64,000 nucleotides of DNA. Origin: Oncomelania hupensis (Eukaryota > Mollusca > Gastropoda > Littorinimorpha > Pomatiopsidae). Below, in pieces: positions 32,756-52,329 of this stretch. A program made the position numbers and the translations under genes. Within the stretch, counting starts at the first letter, position 1, and each line of letters opens with the position of its first letter. Under the pieces are notes generated by a model. That model worked only from the letters and a program-made list of their open reading frames with translations, was not told where the DNA came from and searched no databases. The DNA is taken from contig CM072522.1 in the NCBI GenBank assembly GCA_036898135.1, positions 60,829,056 to 60,893,055 on the forward strand, in the 5' to 3' direction.

Positions 32756-33148
32756 TAGTGTTAATGATGTTGCTGATGACGTCACTCTCCTCGTGGTTTC
32801 TCACTGCGTCACTGTAGTTGTTGTGGTCATGGTTACTGTGGTTGGCAGTGTCGTTGTCGTCGCCGCTGCTGTGGTTGTTGCGGACAACGTTACTTCTACC
32901 GTGGCCGTTGCTGCGAAACACCTGGTTTCTTAGTGTCACGATCTCCTAAATGTTGACGTTGCTGGGCTGGTGATGATGATGATGCTGATGTGATGATGAT
33001 GATGGTGGTGGTGGTGATGATGATTCTGGTGAGGGCGTTGAAGATGGTAGTGGTGGAGTGGTGGTTGAGGCTGTCGCTGGTGTCCACGTGGTCGCCGTTG
33101 TCTGCAAAGAGACAAAGCGTCAGTATGAGTTTTCCACTGACGTCAACG

Positions 33149-33238
<90 letters not shown>

Positions 33239-33569
33239 CTGTTACTTCAGCAATGGATAGTGATAACAAAAGTGTAGGTTTCTGTTGATGTAAAGACAAG
33301 CACAGGTGCTCACGCAGAAAGACGCTTTAGAGAGAGAGATTCTGTTACTGTGACTCTTACTGTTGTTGTTGTTGTAAAATGTTCTACTGAAGTCGGCACT
33401 GTCGTGGCAGCCATCGTCGTTGTGGCTCTGGTAGTGGTGGTGATGGTGGTGGCGATGATGGTGGTGGCGGTGGTAGTGGCGAGGTGGTTGTGGTTGAGGC
33501 AGTCGCTGGTGTCCACCTCGCCCCGTCCATCTGAAAACAGAAAATGCGTCAGCGTGAGTTTTAAACTGA
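32756..33569. other. low-complexity sequence with (ATC)n tract
   Basis: (GAT)n and (GGT)n stretches at 32970-33060 and 33420-33490. A pure (ATC)n tract at about 33149-33238. No gene. Confidence 0.8.
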
Positions 33570-34553
33570 GATATTGCATCGAAAGTGGACACATTCCATT
33601 GTATCACCAAGGTTGGGGCTGTAGCAGTCAAACAGTTTTGACATCGCTAGTGGACACACTCCATCATATCAACACGGTTGGGGCTGCAACAGTCAAACAG
33701 TTTTGACATCGCTAGTGGACACACTCCATCATATCAACACGGTTGGGGCTGCAACAGTCAAATAGTTTTTACATCGCTAGTGGACACACTCAATCATATC
33801 ACCACGGTTGGGGCTGCAACAGTTAAAAAGTTTTGACATCGCTAGTGGACACACTCCATCATATCAACACGGTTGGGGCTGCAACAGTCAAACAGTTTTG
33901 ACATCGCTAGTGGACACACTCCATCATATCAACACGGTTGGGGCTGCAACAGTCAAACAGTTTTGACATCGCTAGTGGACACACTCCATCATATCAACAC
34001 GGTTGGAGCTGCAACAGTCAAACAGTTCTGACATCGCTAGTGGACACACACCATCATATCAAAACGGTTGGGGCTGCAACAGTCAAACAGTTTTGACATC
34101 GCTAGTGGACTCACTCCATCATATCAACACGGTTGTTGCTGCAACAGTCAAACAGTTTTGACATCGCTAGTGGACACACTCCATCATATCAACACGGTTG
34201 GGGCTGCAACAGTCAAACAGTTTTCACATCGCTAGTGGACACACTCCATCATATCAACACGGTTGGGGCTGCAACAGTCAAACAGTTTTCACATCGCTAG
34301 TGGACACACTCCATCATATCAACACTGTGGGGGCTGCAACAGTCAAACAGTTTTGACATCGCTAGTGGACACACTCCATCATATCAACACGGTGGGGGCT
34401 GTAACAGTCAAACAGTTTTGACATCGCTAGTGGACACACTCCATCATATCAACACGGTTGGGGCTGCAACAGTCAAACAGTTTTGACATCGCTAGTGGAC
34501 ACACTCCATCATATCAACACGGTTGGGGCTGCAACAGTCAAACAGTTTTCACA
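33570..34553. repeat. 65-bp minisatellite, about 15 copies
   Basis: ACATCGCTAGTGGACACACT recurs every 65 bp (for example 33641 and 33706). Confidence 0.96.
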
Positions 34554-34554
34554 T

Positions 34555-34676
34555 CCACACCAAATAACCGTTAACCTCAACCTCATCATTGTCGCTGTCG
34601 TCGTCGCTGTCACAAACCATCGGTTATAGAATTATATTTCTTTGCGTTTAGCATCCTAATCAAAATTAAATAAATG

Positions 34677-34756
<80 letters not shown>

Positions 34757-34777
34757 TTCATCATCATCATCATCATT

Positions 34778-34814
<37 letters not shown>

Positions 34815-34819
34815 GCATC

Positions 34820-34889
<70 letters not shown>

Positions 34890-34891
34890 TC

Positions 34892-34955
<64 letters not shown>

Positions 34956-35369
34956 CCACCACCACTATCACTTCAGCAATGGGTAGTCAGAACGTAGTGG
35001 ATACAAACTGTGATATTATACAACGTGTTTTAATAACGCTTCTTTCCCTTCTTGTATTACCATTGTATTGTATACACTGTTACATTACCTGTATATTTTT
35101 TTGTTGGCAGTATGTGTACATTGTATTGTATACACTGTTACATTACCTGCATATATTTATGTCGGTAGTATGTGTGCATTGTATTGTATACACTGTTACA
35201 TTACCTGTATATATTTATGTTGGCAGTATGTGTACATTGTATTGTATACACTGTTACATTACCTGTATATATTTATGTTGGCAGTATGTGTACATTGTAT
35301 TTTATACACTGTTACATTTTATGTACATATTTATGTTGGCAGTATTTATACATTGTATTTTGTACACTG

Positions 35370-35385
<16 letters not shown>
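34555..35385. repeat. segmental duplicate shared with 52665-53370
   Basis: GTTAACCTCAACCTC..., TAGAATTATATTTC, GCGTTTAGCATCCTAATCAA, a long (ATC)n tract (34678-34963), then a 58-bp minisatellite (35045-35385). The same order occurs at 52665-53370. In this copy the minisatellite runs into the last exon of the ZU5 gene. Confidence 0.9.
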
Positions 35386-40289
<4,904 letters not shown>

Positions 40290-40354
40290 CTGTACAAGCA
40301 AAACAGAGATATTGAAAGACGGGTTTTTAGGGAGAGAAAGGGGAGGAGGTCGAT

Positions 40355-40590
40355 AGATAGATGTTCAGTGTTTATAGGGTCCAGCGGACTGCCAAGAGCC
40401 CAATCAGGAGCACACAAAATTAAGGAAAATCAGACTAAACTGTTAACATTTAAATATAAAAGATGCCAACAAAATCAGTCTCACCAATAAAATCCCACCA
40501 AGAAGGATTTTGAAAGAAACTTTGTTGGGCTTGTTTCCTTTGCTAATGGAGAGTCTTGCATTCTTCATCAAATCAAGGGGTATATAGATA
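40355..40590 (-). mobile_element. LINE 3' UTR fragment with hairpin tail
   Basis: Minus strand ends with the hairpin (40378-40411, diverged), CCTATAAACACTGAAC and a (CTAT)n tail. Its upstream 90 bp (CAGTCTCACCAATAAAAT on plus) matches the neighbouring LINE 3' UTR at 40650-40740. Confidence 0.8.
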
Positions 40591-40594
40591 GATA

Positions 40595-41470
40595 GATGCT
40601 CAGGGCTTATAGGCCAGCGGACTGCTAAGAGCCGAATCAGGACCACACAAAATTAAGTAAAATCAGACTAAACTGTTAACATATAAATATGATAAAAGAT
40701 GCCAATGAAACCAGTCTCACCAATAAAATGCAACCAAGAATACAAAACAAGACGATATGATTTATATGCGATAAAACATACCAACATCATGTTAAAATTG
40801 AAACAGAAGTGGACTATTGCATACCTTACAAATCTCATTTAAAGATACTGAACCAAAATATCTCTCCCTTTCATCAACCAGATCAGCACATCCAGACAAA
40901 AAAATGCGAACAGAAAAGGATTTGTCACATGCAAAGCACCTTGTTGGTTCTTCTCCTTTTAATAGGAAACTATGGATGACATAATTATGCCCAGTATGAA
41001 GGCGAGACAAAACTGTTTCTTCTTTGCGAGTTGATGCAAAGTTATGCAAAGAAACAGACAAATCTGGAAGAATTTGAAATAATTTGTTATTGATTTCATT
41101 AGACCATTCAGTCTGCCACAGCTGTTTACAATAAGATCAAATCATACAACGCAGGTCAGAGTATTGAGCAAACTGGAAAATCTCTGAAGGGAAATCTAAA
41201 TGCAGATCTTCTATAGCCGCTTTGTCCACTGCAATATTGCCGCGGATACCCACATAAAAACTATCTTTTCATCCTCAGAACGAAGTTGTGTGTGGAATTC
41301 ATGGATCTCTGCCAGAAAATGGTGCGATATCTTTCACGTGGAAAGAGCCTGACGTGCTGACAGTGAATCAGAAATGATTAAAAACGTGGTTCTTTTGGAT
41401 TGATAAACCTGTTTCAGAGCTAGATGAATTGCCTTGAGTTCAGCTGTATAAACAGAACAAAAATCAGGTA
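40595..41470 (-). pseudogene. 3' part of RNase H-bearing LINE; partner candidate for the SINE-like family
   Basis: On the minus strand the RNase H region (SVYTAELKAIHLAL, ISDSLSARQAL near 41460-41340) is followed, with frameshifts, by a C-terminal block RLHTGHNYVIHSFLLKGEEP and CFACDKSF (40792-41061), which is typical of Jockey/I-type LINE tails. The 3' UTR then ends in the hairpin (40612-40644, one base short) and (CTAT)n. Not functional. Confidence 0.82.
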
Positions 41471-41884
41471 GACTGTCACGAGAGGCTATTTTGGATCCAG
41501 CACTAAGGCTTCACGCCTCAAATAGTTCATCCTGCTTTGGCTTTGTAACCTAAAGTTGCTGCCTAGCAGACTACACAAGTCAGGCTGTGCTAAGCGTGTG
41601 TAAGCTAACTCTTCACTAGGTAGGCAGTGACCTCATCCCTCTAACCTATATCCATCATCCCCGCATGAGTCTTTGTTAAACCTTACCTGAGACGGACACA
41701 TGGAAAGATCTATCTCAGTAGACTACGCAGGTGACGGGTAAAATTCATTCATCGCAGTATAGCCATAGCCTGACATTGTCAAAAAGGTAAATGATCAATC
41801 TTTTGTGTCTCACCGTGATTTATTGATAATGTTGTTGGATTATGTTTGTGAAGTCTTGCCATGTTTTATGATTGTGAATCTTTA

Positions 41885-43524
41885 GTAATAATAATAATGT
41901 ATATTTAATATAGAGCGTTTTCATACAAATGCTCAAGGCGCTTTAGAATTACATCCAGTTAAACAAACATGCAACACATAAAAAGCACAATAATGTTGTT
42001 GTTGTTGCACCAATTTTTATTCATCAGATTAACATAAGTTGTACTGATAAAGCACAATAAATAAAACCAACATCAGCAAACAAGCAAAGCATACCCAAAG
42101 CAAGACATCAACAACATAGCTATAGCGCAAAAGGACATTCAAGCACACAGTTAAACTACGGCAGTACAAACAACAGGGTCATAATGACAAAAACACTAAA
42201 AACATACAAGCAAATCATAGTACAAGTAAACCAGCGAAGCAAACTCGAGGCCATTAAAAACAAGACATCAGCAAACCAGCAAAAATGAACCCAAGTAAGA
42301 CATTACAGTCTACAACAAAATCATACATACAGCATGATACACAAACAGAATATACAACTAAATAAGCAAAAGAGCGTGACCAAACATATAATATGTAATA
42401 CAATACAATACAATACAATACAATACAATACAATACAATACAATACAATACAATATAACTTTATTGTCTGATGTTCATCACATACAGAAATTTGTCTTTG
42501 GCTCGTCGTCCGCAAGAAGCATGCAATATATCCATTGTATATACACAACTAGCAGAGACACATTCATTTCTAATGACACAGCAGCAACCTTAAATTCCAA
42601 TCAAATACAGACATTCACAACCTAAATTCCACATCACTAATAACTAATAATTTTACATTCATGCAGAAAAAGCACACGCACACACACACACCCACACACA
42701 CAATAACCTAATGACAGCACAAGTTAAGTGTTGTCATAAACTATACATATCGCGGCCTAAACATGATTGTAATGGCAGTACTTAAAAAGTAGAGGCATGA
42801 CTAGAACATTCTACATTTACCTATACATAGACAGTCAACAATCAATTACATAATACAATGCAGTAAAAACATGCTTAGAACATTAGAATTTTTGAAATAA
42901 AAAAGAAACACAGCAAAGACACAACTGACCAGGTTGCCTATCTCATAACTAGATTACATTTAAGAGTACCATAACAATGGTTAGGATCATTAAAATAACA
43001 AGTCACATATTATGTGACTAGAACAAGTTCAATCTACTAATTAAGAATGTCATAACTCAGCAAATTACATCCAAGCATTCATGACAATTATGATGATCCA
43101 CCCCCCCTCACTAATCCCCCACTCCCACAGACACACACATTCTACATTGGCACACACTATTCCCTCCACCCACCACCAATCAACACCCACACTCAGAACT
43201 AAAAGTTGTACATTAATTTAGATGCTGGATAATTGGGCTTTGGAATTCAAAAGTGAAACTGCTTGGGGGATGAACGATCTTTTAAACTTGTTTTTCTTTG
43301 TAATACATAACAATACATCAGCGCACAAGCAAAACATAATCAGAGCAAGACAATTAAACAACATTAAAATGAAGCCATACAAACAATTAGCATATCACAC
43401 ATAAATAATCAGCAACATACATGACAAAACACAAGCAGGGCATACTCGCGGGCAAAGTAAGTCACTGAGCTGAAGTCATGGGGTGAGGGGTGGAAGGGTG
43501 CGGGGGGAAATGGGGGGGGGGTGT
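41885..43524. other. mixed dispersed-repeat sequence, no gene
   Basis: Contains a GCTCAAGGCGCTTTA motif (41930-41945), a (AATAC)n pentanucleotide run (42394-42452) followed by TTTATTGTCTGATGTTCATC, and CA runs. Probably the 3' flanks of old retroelements. Confidence 0.5.
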
Positions 43525-44175
43525 TTATGTGTATGCAAGTGGGAAAAGATGAGTTTTTAGGCCTGTGTGGAAAGAGTCAGGGGAGGTAGAGTGACGAAGA
43601 CTGGCAGGGAGAGAGTTCCAGACGAGAGGAGCAGCAACGGTAAAAGAGCGTTCACCAAAGGATTTAGTGTTAACTCTAGGGGTGGAAAGAATGGAGGTGT
43701 CTGCTGAGAAGCGGAGTGTTCTGGATGGCGTGTATGTCTGAATCATATCTGTGAGGTATGCGGGTCCTGTTTTTGTAAATGCACCAAAAGTAAGGCATGC
43801 GATTTTGTATTTGATGCGTGTCTCTATAGGAAGCCAGTGAAGTGCTTGAAGGTGGGAAGAAATGTGCTCAGACTTGCGGATTCTCAAGATAAGGCGAGCA
43901 GCATTATTCTGCAGTTTCTGTAACCTGTTAAGGAGATACTGGGGACAGCCATACAGCAGGGCATTAGAACAGTCCAGACGAGACAATATGAACGCAGAGA
44001 CAAGAGTCTTTGCAGCTTGCTCAGACAGATAGTGCCGAATCGAACCAATATGGCGGAGTTTAAAGTTGACAGCACGAATGATGCTCAGTACCTGTGCATG
44101 CATAGTAAGGTGGGAGTCTAGCGTGACACCTAGGTTCTTTACTGTATCAGAGAAAGGGACAATAGCATTGCCTAT
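43525..44175 (-). pseudogene. CR1/L2-like LINE, RT C-terminal fragment
   Basis: Reads FSDTVKNLGVTLDSHLTM, SRLDCSNALLYG, LQNNAARLIL, LHWLPIETRIKYKI, SFGERSFTVAAPLVWNSLP and KTHLF in order, the conserved C-terminal path of CR1/L2 RTs. The frame is open, but the RT core is missing. Confidence 0.9.
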
Positions 44176-44181
44176 GGTAAT

Positions 44182-44815
<634 letters not shown>

Positions 44816-45824
44816 GCTTGTTAAATGCCATCCATGCTTGACCACGTGGCTGACACGCGACCGGTTTCGACACCATGAGGTAGCCCCCTATTGTCCAACT
44901 GTTGTTTCCCCTATTTGTAATATTGCAGACCAGTGGCTGTCTCAGAGAATGTGTATATTATTATTTACTTCTCCAGGTGTTTATGTTAGCCATGATGTAT
45001 ATGTATAGGGATTATGTTAGAGATTCCAGAGGACCACGGACTTAGAGGTTGATCGTCTCTTATTTGTAAAAGTGGACACGATCACTGAGGGCTGTTTCTG
45101 CCAACAGTGAGATACCCTGCATATCCTTTGTAAACAAGGCGTTGCAGGAACTCGTATTATGTTTTGCAGACGAGCAGGCTTGGTCCGATGCAGGAGATAG
45201 AGAGTCAACCCTGACATTCGGCCTGCAGTGGAGCATCGAGCACTGAGCTCCGATAACCCAATATTCAACAAACAAGAAGAAGAGACAATAGCCCCACACC
45301 TCAACGATACAGCTAAGTGCTCAAGAAGAAAAGCACACACACTGATCTAGAAGGACTGTGCGGTAGTCCACTCTCTAAAAAACGAACATTAGGCCAACCA
45401 GAACAAATAGCCCAATGATGAGACAGTAGCAAATGTTGAGAACAGTACCAGCATAAACCCATCAAGGAGCGAACGACTCGAAGTGAATTTGGACTGTTAA
45501 GTTAAGTTAATCCCAGATATAATACGTTTTGGACATTTAAGTTAGTATAGTGTTTAGAGAATGATGTATAGAGTAGAGGAAATAAATGTGTGATATTTAC
45601 TGTTAACAAGTGGCTTGACTACCTATGTTTCATAGCTGTGCGAGAGCTAGTGTGTCAGTGAATCTTTTACACGTTTCTCCCTATCTCTATAACCTTATCC
45701 TACCACAGACCGGGCCAAACATATAAATGTATTAAGATTAGTCATAGAGTGATTAAACTAACCGATCCCCACAGACATAAGACGAGGGGTAATAGCATTC
45801 CATTGTGCAGAGCCCAGCAAAAAC

Positions 45825-46195
45825 ATGGACATATCACTGACAGAAAGCAGATTGTTGGCCTCTCCCATCCATAGCAATTCTTCGTCTGCTCATTATTCCC
45901 CCAAATTCCAAAACATCAAAGATAACAAAGAAAGAGAACCCTGCTGTTCCAATAATTGTGAACCATATAACCTTCCATTTTCTATGGAAGAAGTGACAGG
46001 TTCCATCCTGAAATCCAATATTTCTGCATCTGGCCCTGATGATATTCATTATCAGTTAATTTCGCACCTGCTTAAACATTCCCTTAAAATTCTCTTGGCT
46101 GTGTTTATGATATCTGTTCTTCTGGTTCCTTTCCCCCATCTTGGCATGAAGCAGTTATTGATCCAATCCCTAAACCTGGGTCACTTGTTGTCCTA
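45825..46195 (+). pseudogene. LINE RT N-terminal fragment
   Basis: NLPFSMEEVTGSILKSNISA and GPDDIHYQLISHLLKHSLKI match the segment just before RT motif 1 (G-x-D-x-I). The frame is lost after LAVF, and the sequence runs into microsatellite. Confidence 0.8.
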
Positions 46196-46223
46196 ATGTT
46201 GTCAAAGCTGGATTTTCCTTTGG

Positions 46224-46655
<432 letters not shown>

Positions 46656-46659
46656 TCAA

Positions 46660-48245
46660 TATTTTTTTTTAAAAATCTATCACCCAATTAATCCATGATG
46701 ATGATGATGATGAGTTTGCTTGCCGAGGACAAAGAACTAACACTCAACGCTCGCCAAACGCCATATTTATTAACGTTGGCCTTAAACAGAGACAGTCACG
46801 CAATACGAATTCTAGTTTGAAGACTCAACTTATTACGTTTTCTCAATATTAAGGGACTATGTTAGAACTTCATCATCATAAGTGGGTGGGTGTGTATGTG
46901 GTGAAAGACTACCCAGGACAAAAAGGAAAGAGAACAAGAACCATTATAAATAATATGCAAATTCATATACAAATTACAACATAATGATCCAAAAATCCCA
47001 CAGTAGGTTATCTCCCATAAACTGCACAGAAAACTAGAAACTAACAAATATATTTACCAGCTATAACGAAACCTTATGCAGAAAATACGAGCTTGGGCGC
47101 ATAGTCTTCTAACGCAAAACAATTACAAATAAACAGACAACACAAGCTGAAAGCTCACTCGCGAATTTCAGTGTAGCGAGAAAAATCAAGTCGCGTTCGT
47201 TATAAATACTCCTCAAAACTCAGCCAAACCTAACAACTCCAACTGAGTTGATTGTCTTACAAACACGCGATATATATTTATAAACGATGCTGCTTTCCAA
47301 CACAGTTATGAAAGTTCAAGCTCACTTTACCTTAGCTGCAACTACGAACAATTGAAAAAAAACAAAAATAGCTCAGTCAACATCAGCCAAATCTTCTCAC
47401 AAAAGGCTCACGACGAAAAGTAGACTATAATGCCAAGACTATCATTAAAACCGGGAAAACGTGAACAAATGTAAGAAAACATGGCGAATTTCTCGTACCT
47501 ATGATCCAAGCGGATGGCAAAAGAATGTAAACGAGGTTCCTTAACCAGTGACAAGGCACTTGATCCACGAACACTAAAGCAGACCTGTTCAACTTTTCTT
47601 TTACAAACTTACTTTTCGTTCACTTAGACACAAAAACGACTGGCTCTTCCTTTCTCTAGCCTACAGACCAATAATGACCATAAATGTGGACAGCGAGCCA
47701 GTTATCTAGGCCTGCTGAGGCAAAGCCAATATACTTCGTTGAAGCGACCTAAAGGGGATTAAAAAGGTGAACATTATTTACGAAAGAGCCGTAATTGAAG
47801 CGTGCATGACGCAGTACCCAAAACTAACCCTAATTACATTAGTCTTCTAAGACCAACAAAAATCAATCAAAAGAGTAAATACATTACAATATAAACTTTT
47901 CCAACAATTAGCAGAGAATAAGAAGGAGAAAACTACAAAACAAACTGACGTTGAGATACACACAAGGGGAACGACATAAACACAACCAACAAATACGTCA
48001 GTCAAAGTCAGAGTCAAAGTCAAATGAGGGCAAGGGTCGATGAAAGAAGATGATTGTCAAGTCAGGTACATACATTGTAAAACGTAAACAATATACACAA
48101 CAAACAAGAATACCCATCTCATTAAACACCGGACTTGAAAACAAAACATGGATCCACAGAAACAGCACAGAAACAGTTGGAGGACATTTCTCCAAAATAC
48201 TATTTTGCATTTTACATAAACATAGTCAATCAACATGCCTAGATG
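46660..48245. other. single-copy-looking intergenic sequence
   Basis: The least repetitive long stretch in the window. It might hold 5' exons or the promoter of the ZU5-UPA gene (minus strand), but I could not identify an exon ending in the required phase 1. Confidence 0.5.
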
Positions 48246-48254
48246 GCATGTACA

Positions 48255-48263
48255 ATGATGATA

Positions 48264-48301
<38 letters not shown>

Positions 48302-48305
48302 CATT

Positions 48306-48387
<82 letters not shown>

Positions 48388-48390
48388 ACC
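48255..48390. repeat. (GAT)n/(ATC)n inverted microsatellite
   Basis: About 15 GAT units followed by about 28 ATC units, a potential hairpin. Confidence 0.95.
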
Positions 48391-48712
48391 TCATCATCAC
48401 GGTAATACCTGCATGTGACGTGGGAGTTCCTGGGTCGTGTGTAGTTGTCCCGGGGGTTGGTTCAGACTTGCTTGTGACCATTGTGGGGTTTGTCTGGCGA
48501 ATCAAAAACCCTTTCTTGGCCCACGACACTCCAGTGCTGGGTTCTTCCTTTCCCCGCCCTGTGTCTGCCTGTTGGTCACAAAGGCATCGTGGCTATTATT
48601 AATTATATCATTCCAACATTCTGGAGCATGTATGTATCTTACACTGAATACATTTTTCAATACTTTGCTGAACAAATTGTGTCGATAATGCGATATAATT
48701 GTTTTGTTGAAG

Positions 48713-48714
<2 letters not shown>

Positions 48715-48788
<74 letters not shown>

Positions 48789-49375
48789 GTATCAATGTGT
48801 AGGTCAACGTGCTGACCCTATAAGGTGTATTGTGTATCAATGTGTAGGTCAACGTGCTGACCCTATAAGGTGTATTGTGTATCAACGTGTAGGTCAAAGT
48901 GCTGACACTATAATGTGTATTGTGTATCAACGTGTAGGTTAAAGTGCTGACACTATAAGGTGTATAGTGTATCAATGTGTACGTCAAAGTGCTGACACTA
49001 TTAGGTGTATTGTGTATCAGTGTGTACGTAGGACAACGTGCTGACCCTATAAGGTGTATTGTGTATCAATGTGTAGATCAACATGCTCACCCTCTAAGGT
49101 GTATTGTGTATCAATGTGTAGGTCAAAGTGCTGACACTATAAGGTGTATTGTGTATCAATGTGTAGGTCAACATGTTGACCCTATGAGGTGTATTGTGTA
49201 TCAATGTGTAGGTCAACGTGCTGACCTTATAAGTTGTATTGTGTATCAATGTGTAGGTCAACGTGCTGACCTTATAAGGTGTCTGCTGTCATTAGAAACT
49301 TTCTTAGAGTTGAGTTGAAGAACGAGATTGTATATCAATGAGTAGGTCAACGTGCTGACCCTATAAGGTGTCTGA
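48715..49375. repeat. (GA)n then 45-bp minisatellite, about 13 copies
   Basis: 48715-48786 is a (GA)n run. From 48787 the TGTGTAGGTCAACGTGCTGA unit repeats every 45 bp. ORFs are repeat-driven. Confidence 0.95.
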
Positions 49376-50533
49376 TGTCATTGTTAACTTTCTTAGTGTT
49401 TAGCTGAAGTGTTGATGGCCAAGCACACGCATGTCTACAGCTCTTGTGTGCAATCCCGCTACAAGGTCTAGAGTTTGAGTGGCTGTGTATTGATGTATTA
49501 TTAGTCTGCTGTCACTGCGTGCACTCTTCACTGCTCTCTACGCCAAGATGAAGCTGTATGTATTTTGGGGTCGGTGTGGAAAAAAGGTTTATTTTGTCAC
49601 TTATGAACGAGTCCGTATTTTTATTTTAAATCTTCATGCTCCATAGCAGCAACAACAAGTGTCACCAAGAATGCGCTTTTGTGTGTGGGCCGTTGTGGTC
49701 AGTGTATTAATCTGTGTGACCATGTTTGTGTGCAGACCCATGTCGACGTCTTCTAAGGCATTGTGTGTGACCATGTTTGTGTGCCGACCCATGTCGACAT
49801 CTTCTAAAGCATTGTGTCTTCAAGTGTGTCTAGAGCTTGAAGCTCTTTGGGTGTTGACAGCGTTTGTCTAGAGCTTGGAGCTCTGTGGGTGTTGACAGCG
49901 TTTGTCTAGAGCTTGGGGCTATGTGGGTGTTGACAGCGTTTGTCTAGAGCTTGGAACTATGTGGGTGTTGACAGCGTTTGTCTATAGCTTGGAGCTCTGT
50001 GGGTGTTGACAGCGTTTGTCAGCTTGCGCCCTTCAACTTTCCCAACTCCGACGTGAAATCTCTTCGACGTCATTCATTGCCTTCACCAACTCTATCGTCA
50101 TCTAAATCTCCGGTGTTGACGTCGTCGTTCATCAACAGTGATCTCTACTACGCCGTCGTCGTGACCTTCATAGTCTTCTGTCTTCTGCGTCGTTGTTGTC
50201 GTTGCCGTCGTCGCCGCCGATCACCGCGTTACTCCACTTTGAAACCTTGTTGCTTCGTGAAGACTTCATCTTTACGCTTATTCACTCTTCTTTCATCATG
50301 ATGGTCAGCTACGCTTCCACATCTCGATAAGCCATTTCGCCACCTCGTTAAACTACTTCGCCATCTCGTCGTTTCCTAGTTTCTTCACTTTTCTATCATC
50401 ATCGATGTCAACGACAGTCAATAAGTCCTGATAAATTATTCATTTTAGTTGCGAGGCTTCGTCGTTAGTAAACCATTTTCTTACCTATTATGGACACCTC
50501 GGTGGTAAATAAAGTATTGTAGATGTATACTTG
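49376..50533. other. minisatellites and CG-containing unique sequence
   Basis: 49715-49815: two ~49-bp units (ACCCATGTCGACGTCTTCTA). 49825-50020: five 38-bp units (GTTTGTCTAGAGCTTGGAGC). 50025-50310 is Ser/Arg-coding, CpG-richer sequence with no recognised domain. Confidence 0.75.
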
Positions 50534-52038
50534 TGTGACGGTGGGTCTATTGGTGCTTGGTGACAATGAAATGCTAATACCCACTCATCTTTCGTCTGCG
50601 GGGATCGGTTAGTGTAACCAACGTATGTCTAATCTTAATTCAATTATATCTTTTGCCCGGTTTGTGTGCGGATAAGGTTATAAAGATAGGGAGAACATGG
50701 TAAAAGATTCACTGACACACTAGCTCTCGCACGGCTATGAAACATTGGTAGTCCAGCCATTTGTTAACAGTAAATATCACACATTTATTTCCTCTACTCT
50801 ATACATAATTCTCTAAACACTATACTAACTTAAATGTCCAAAAACGTAATATAACTCTGATTAGTTTATCAGTCCAAATTCACTTCGAGTAATTCGCTCT
50901 TTAATGGGTCTATGCTGCTTCTGTTCTTGATATCTGCTACTATCTCATCATTGGGCTATTTGTTCTGGTTGGCCTAATGTTCGTTTTCAGGAGAGTGGAC
51001 TACCGCACAGTCCTTCTAGATCAGTGTGTGTGCAATTCTTCTTGTGCACTTAGCTGATTCGTTGAGGTGTGGTAATGGTGTCTCCTCCTTGGTTGTTGAT
51101 TATTGGGTTATCGGAGCTCAGTGCTCGATGCTCCACTGCAGGCCATAGGTCAGGGTTGACTCTCAGTGGTCTATCCCCTGCCTCGGACCAAGTCTGCTCG
51201 TCTGCAAAACATAAGACGAGTTTCTGTAACGCCTTGCTTACAAAGGGTGTGCAGAGCGTCTCACTGTTGGCAGAAACAGCCCTCAGTGATAGCGTCTACT
51301 TCTACAAACAAGAAACGATCAACTTCAATGCCCGGGGTCCATTGGAATCTCCACCATAATTCCTATACATATACATACATCATGGCTAAACTAAACACCT
51401 GGAGAAGTAATTAATAATATACACATTCTCCGGTACAGCCACTGGTCTGCAATAATACACATAGGAGAAACAACAGTTGGACAGTATGGGCTACCTCGTA
51501 GTTTCGAAAACCGCTCGTGGGTCAGCCATGTGGTCAAGCAAAGTTTTACAAACATTCACAATGATAAAACATGGCAAGACTTCACAAACATAATACAGTA
51601 ATAATATCAATAAATTGCGATTAAACAAAAGATTGATCATTTACCTTTTTGACAATGTCAGGCTATGGCTATATTGCGATGAATTGAATTTCACCTGTCA
51701 CCTGCGTAGTCTATTGCTAGAGAGCTTTCAGAGCGTTGCTCCTTCTCGTGTGAGAGTTAGGCACAGAATGACTACCTAGCCTTGCCATCAGCCAAAGCCC
51801 GCGAAATCTCATGATATACATGTAGCGCATCTAGCGAGGCGGGAGGTAGGGGAGGGGTCTGTCTATACGTCAGCTGGATGAGGTCACTGCCTTAGCGAGC
51901 GTTAGCTTACACATGCTTAGCACAGTCCTTGAACTTCTGTCGTCTGCTAGGCATCGACTTTAATTTACAAGGCTAAAGCAGGATGAACTATCTGAGGCGT
52001 GAAGCCTTAGTGCAGGGTCTAACTAGCCTTCTGTGACA
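50534..52038 (-). mobile_element. solo LTR, 1,505 bp, TSD ACTTG
   Basis: Plus strand starts TGTGACGGTGGG and ends CTTCTGTGACA. ACTTG flanks both ends (50529-50533 and 52039-52043). About 70-80% similar to 54095-55587 and to the complement of 41474-45820. No internal gag or pol, so this is a solo LTR or a terminal-repeat-only element. Confidence 0.9.
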
Positions 52039-52177
52039 ACTTGCATAGTTATTATCGACACTTCGGTGGTAAATAAAGCATTGCAGATGTATACTTGCAT
52101 AGTTATTATTATCGTTACTTCATTATCATTATTATAATCATTATGCTTGCATAGTTATTATCATCGTTACTCCATTA

Positions 52178-52232
<55 letters not shown>

Positions 52233-52260
52233 GCTTGCATAGGTATTATCATCGTTACTC

Positions 52261-52329
<69 letters not shown>

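Noticed and set aside
31557..32939. 460-codon (minus) and 408-codon (plus) ORFs rich in TVTLSVVAAV / DRVTVIVGVT repeats
   Set aside because: Both are translations of the same 42/45-bp minisatellite. Unit length divisible by three keeps both strands open; there is no exon context.
33570..34553. Regular repeats that could suggest a CRISPR array
   Set aside because: Units are head-to-tail with no unique spacers, in eukaryotic DNA; an ordinary minisatellite.
34666..34997. Poly-Ser, poly-Met and poly-His ORFs in trinucleotide tracts
   Set aside because: Microsatellite translation only; the same holds at 3.2, 38.7, 44.2, 46.3, 48.3 and 52.8 kb.
45017..45340. 107-codon minus ORF and the matching 51069-51359 plus ORF
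   Set aside because: Both lie inside copies of the LTR family and differ by frameshifts between copies. No domain is seen; probably chance frames in the LTR.
50025..50301. Possible Ser/Arg-rich exon downstream of the 38-bp repeats
   Set aside because: The frame enters from the minisatellite, with no splice signals or recognised domain.
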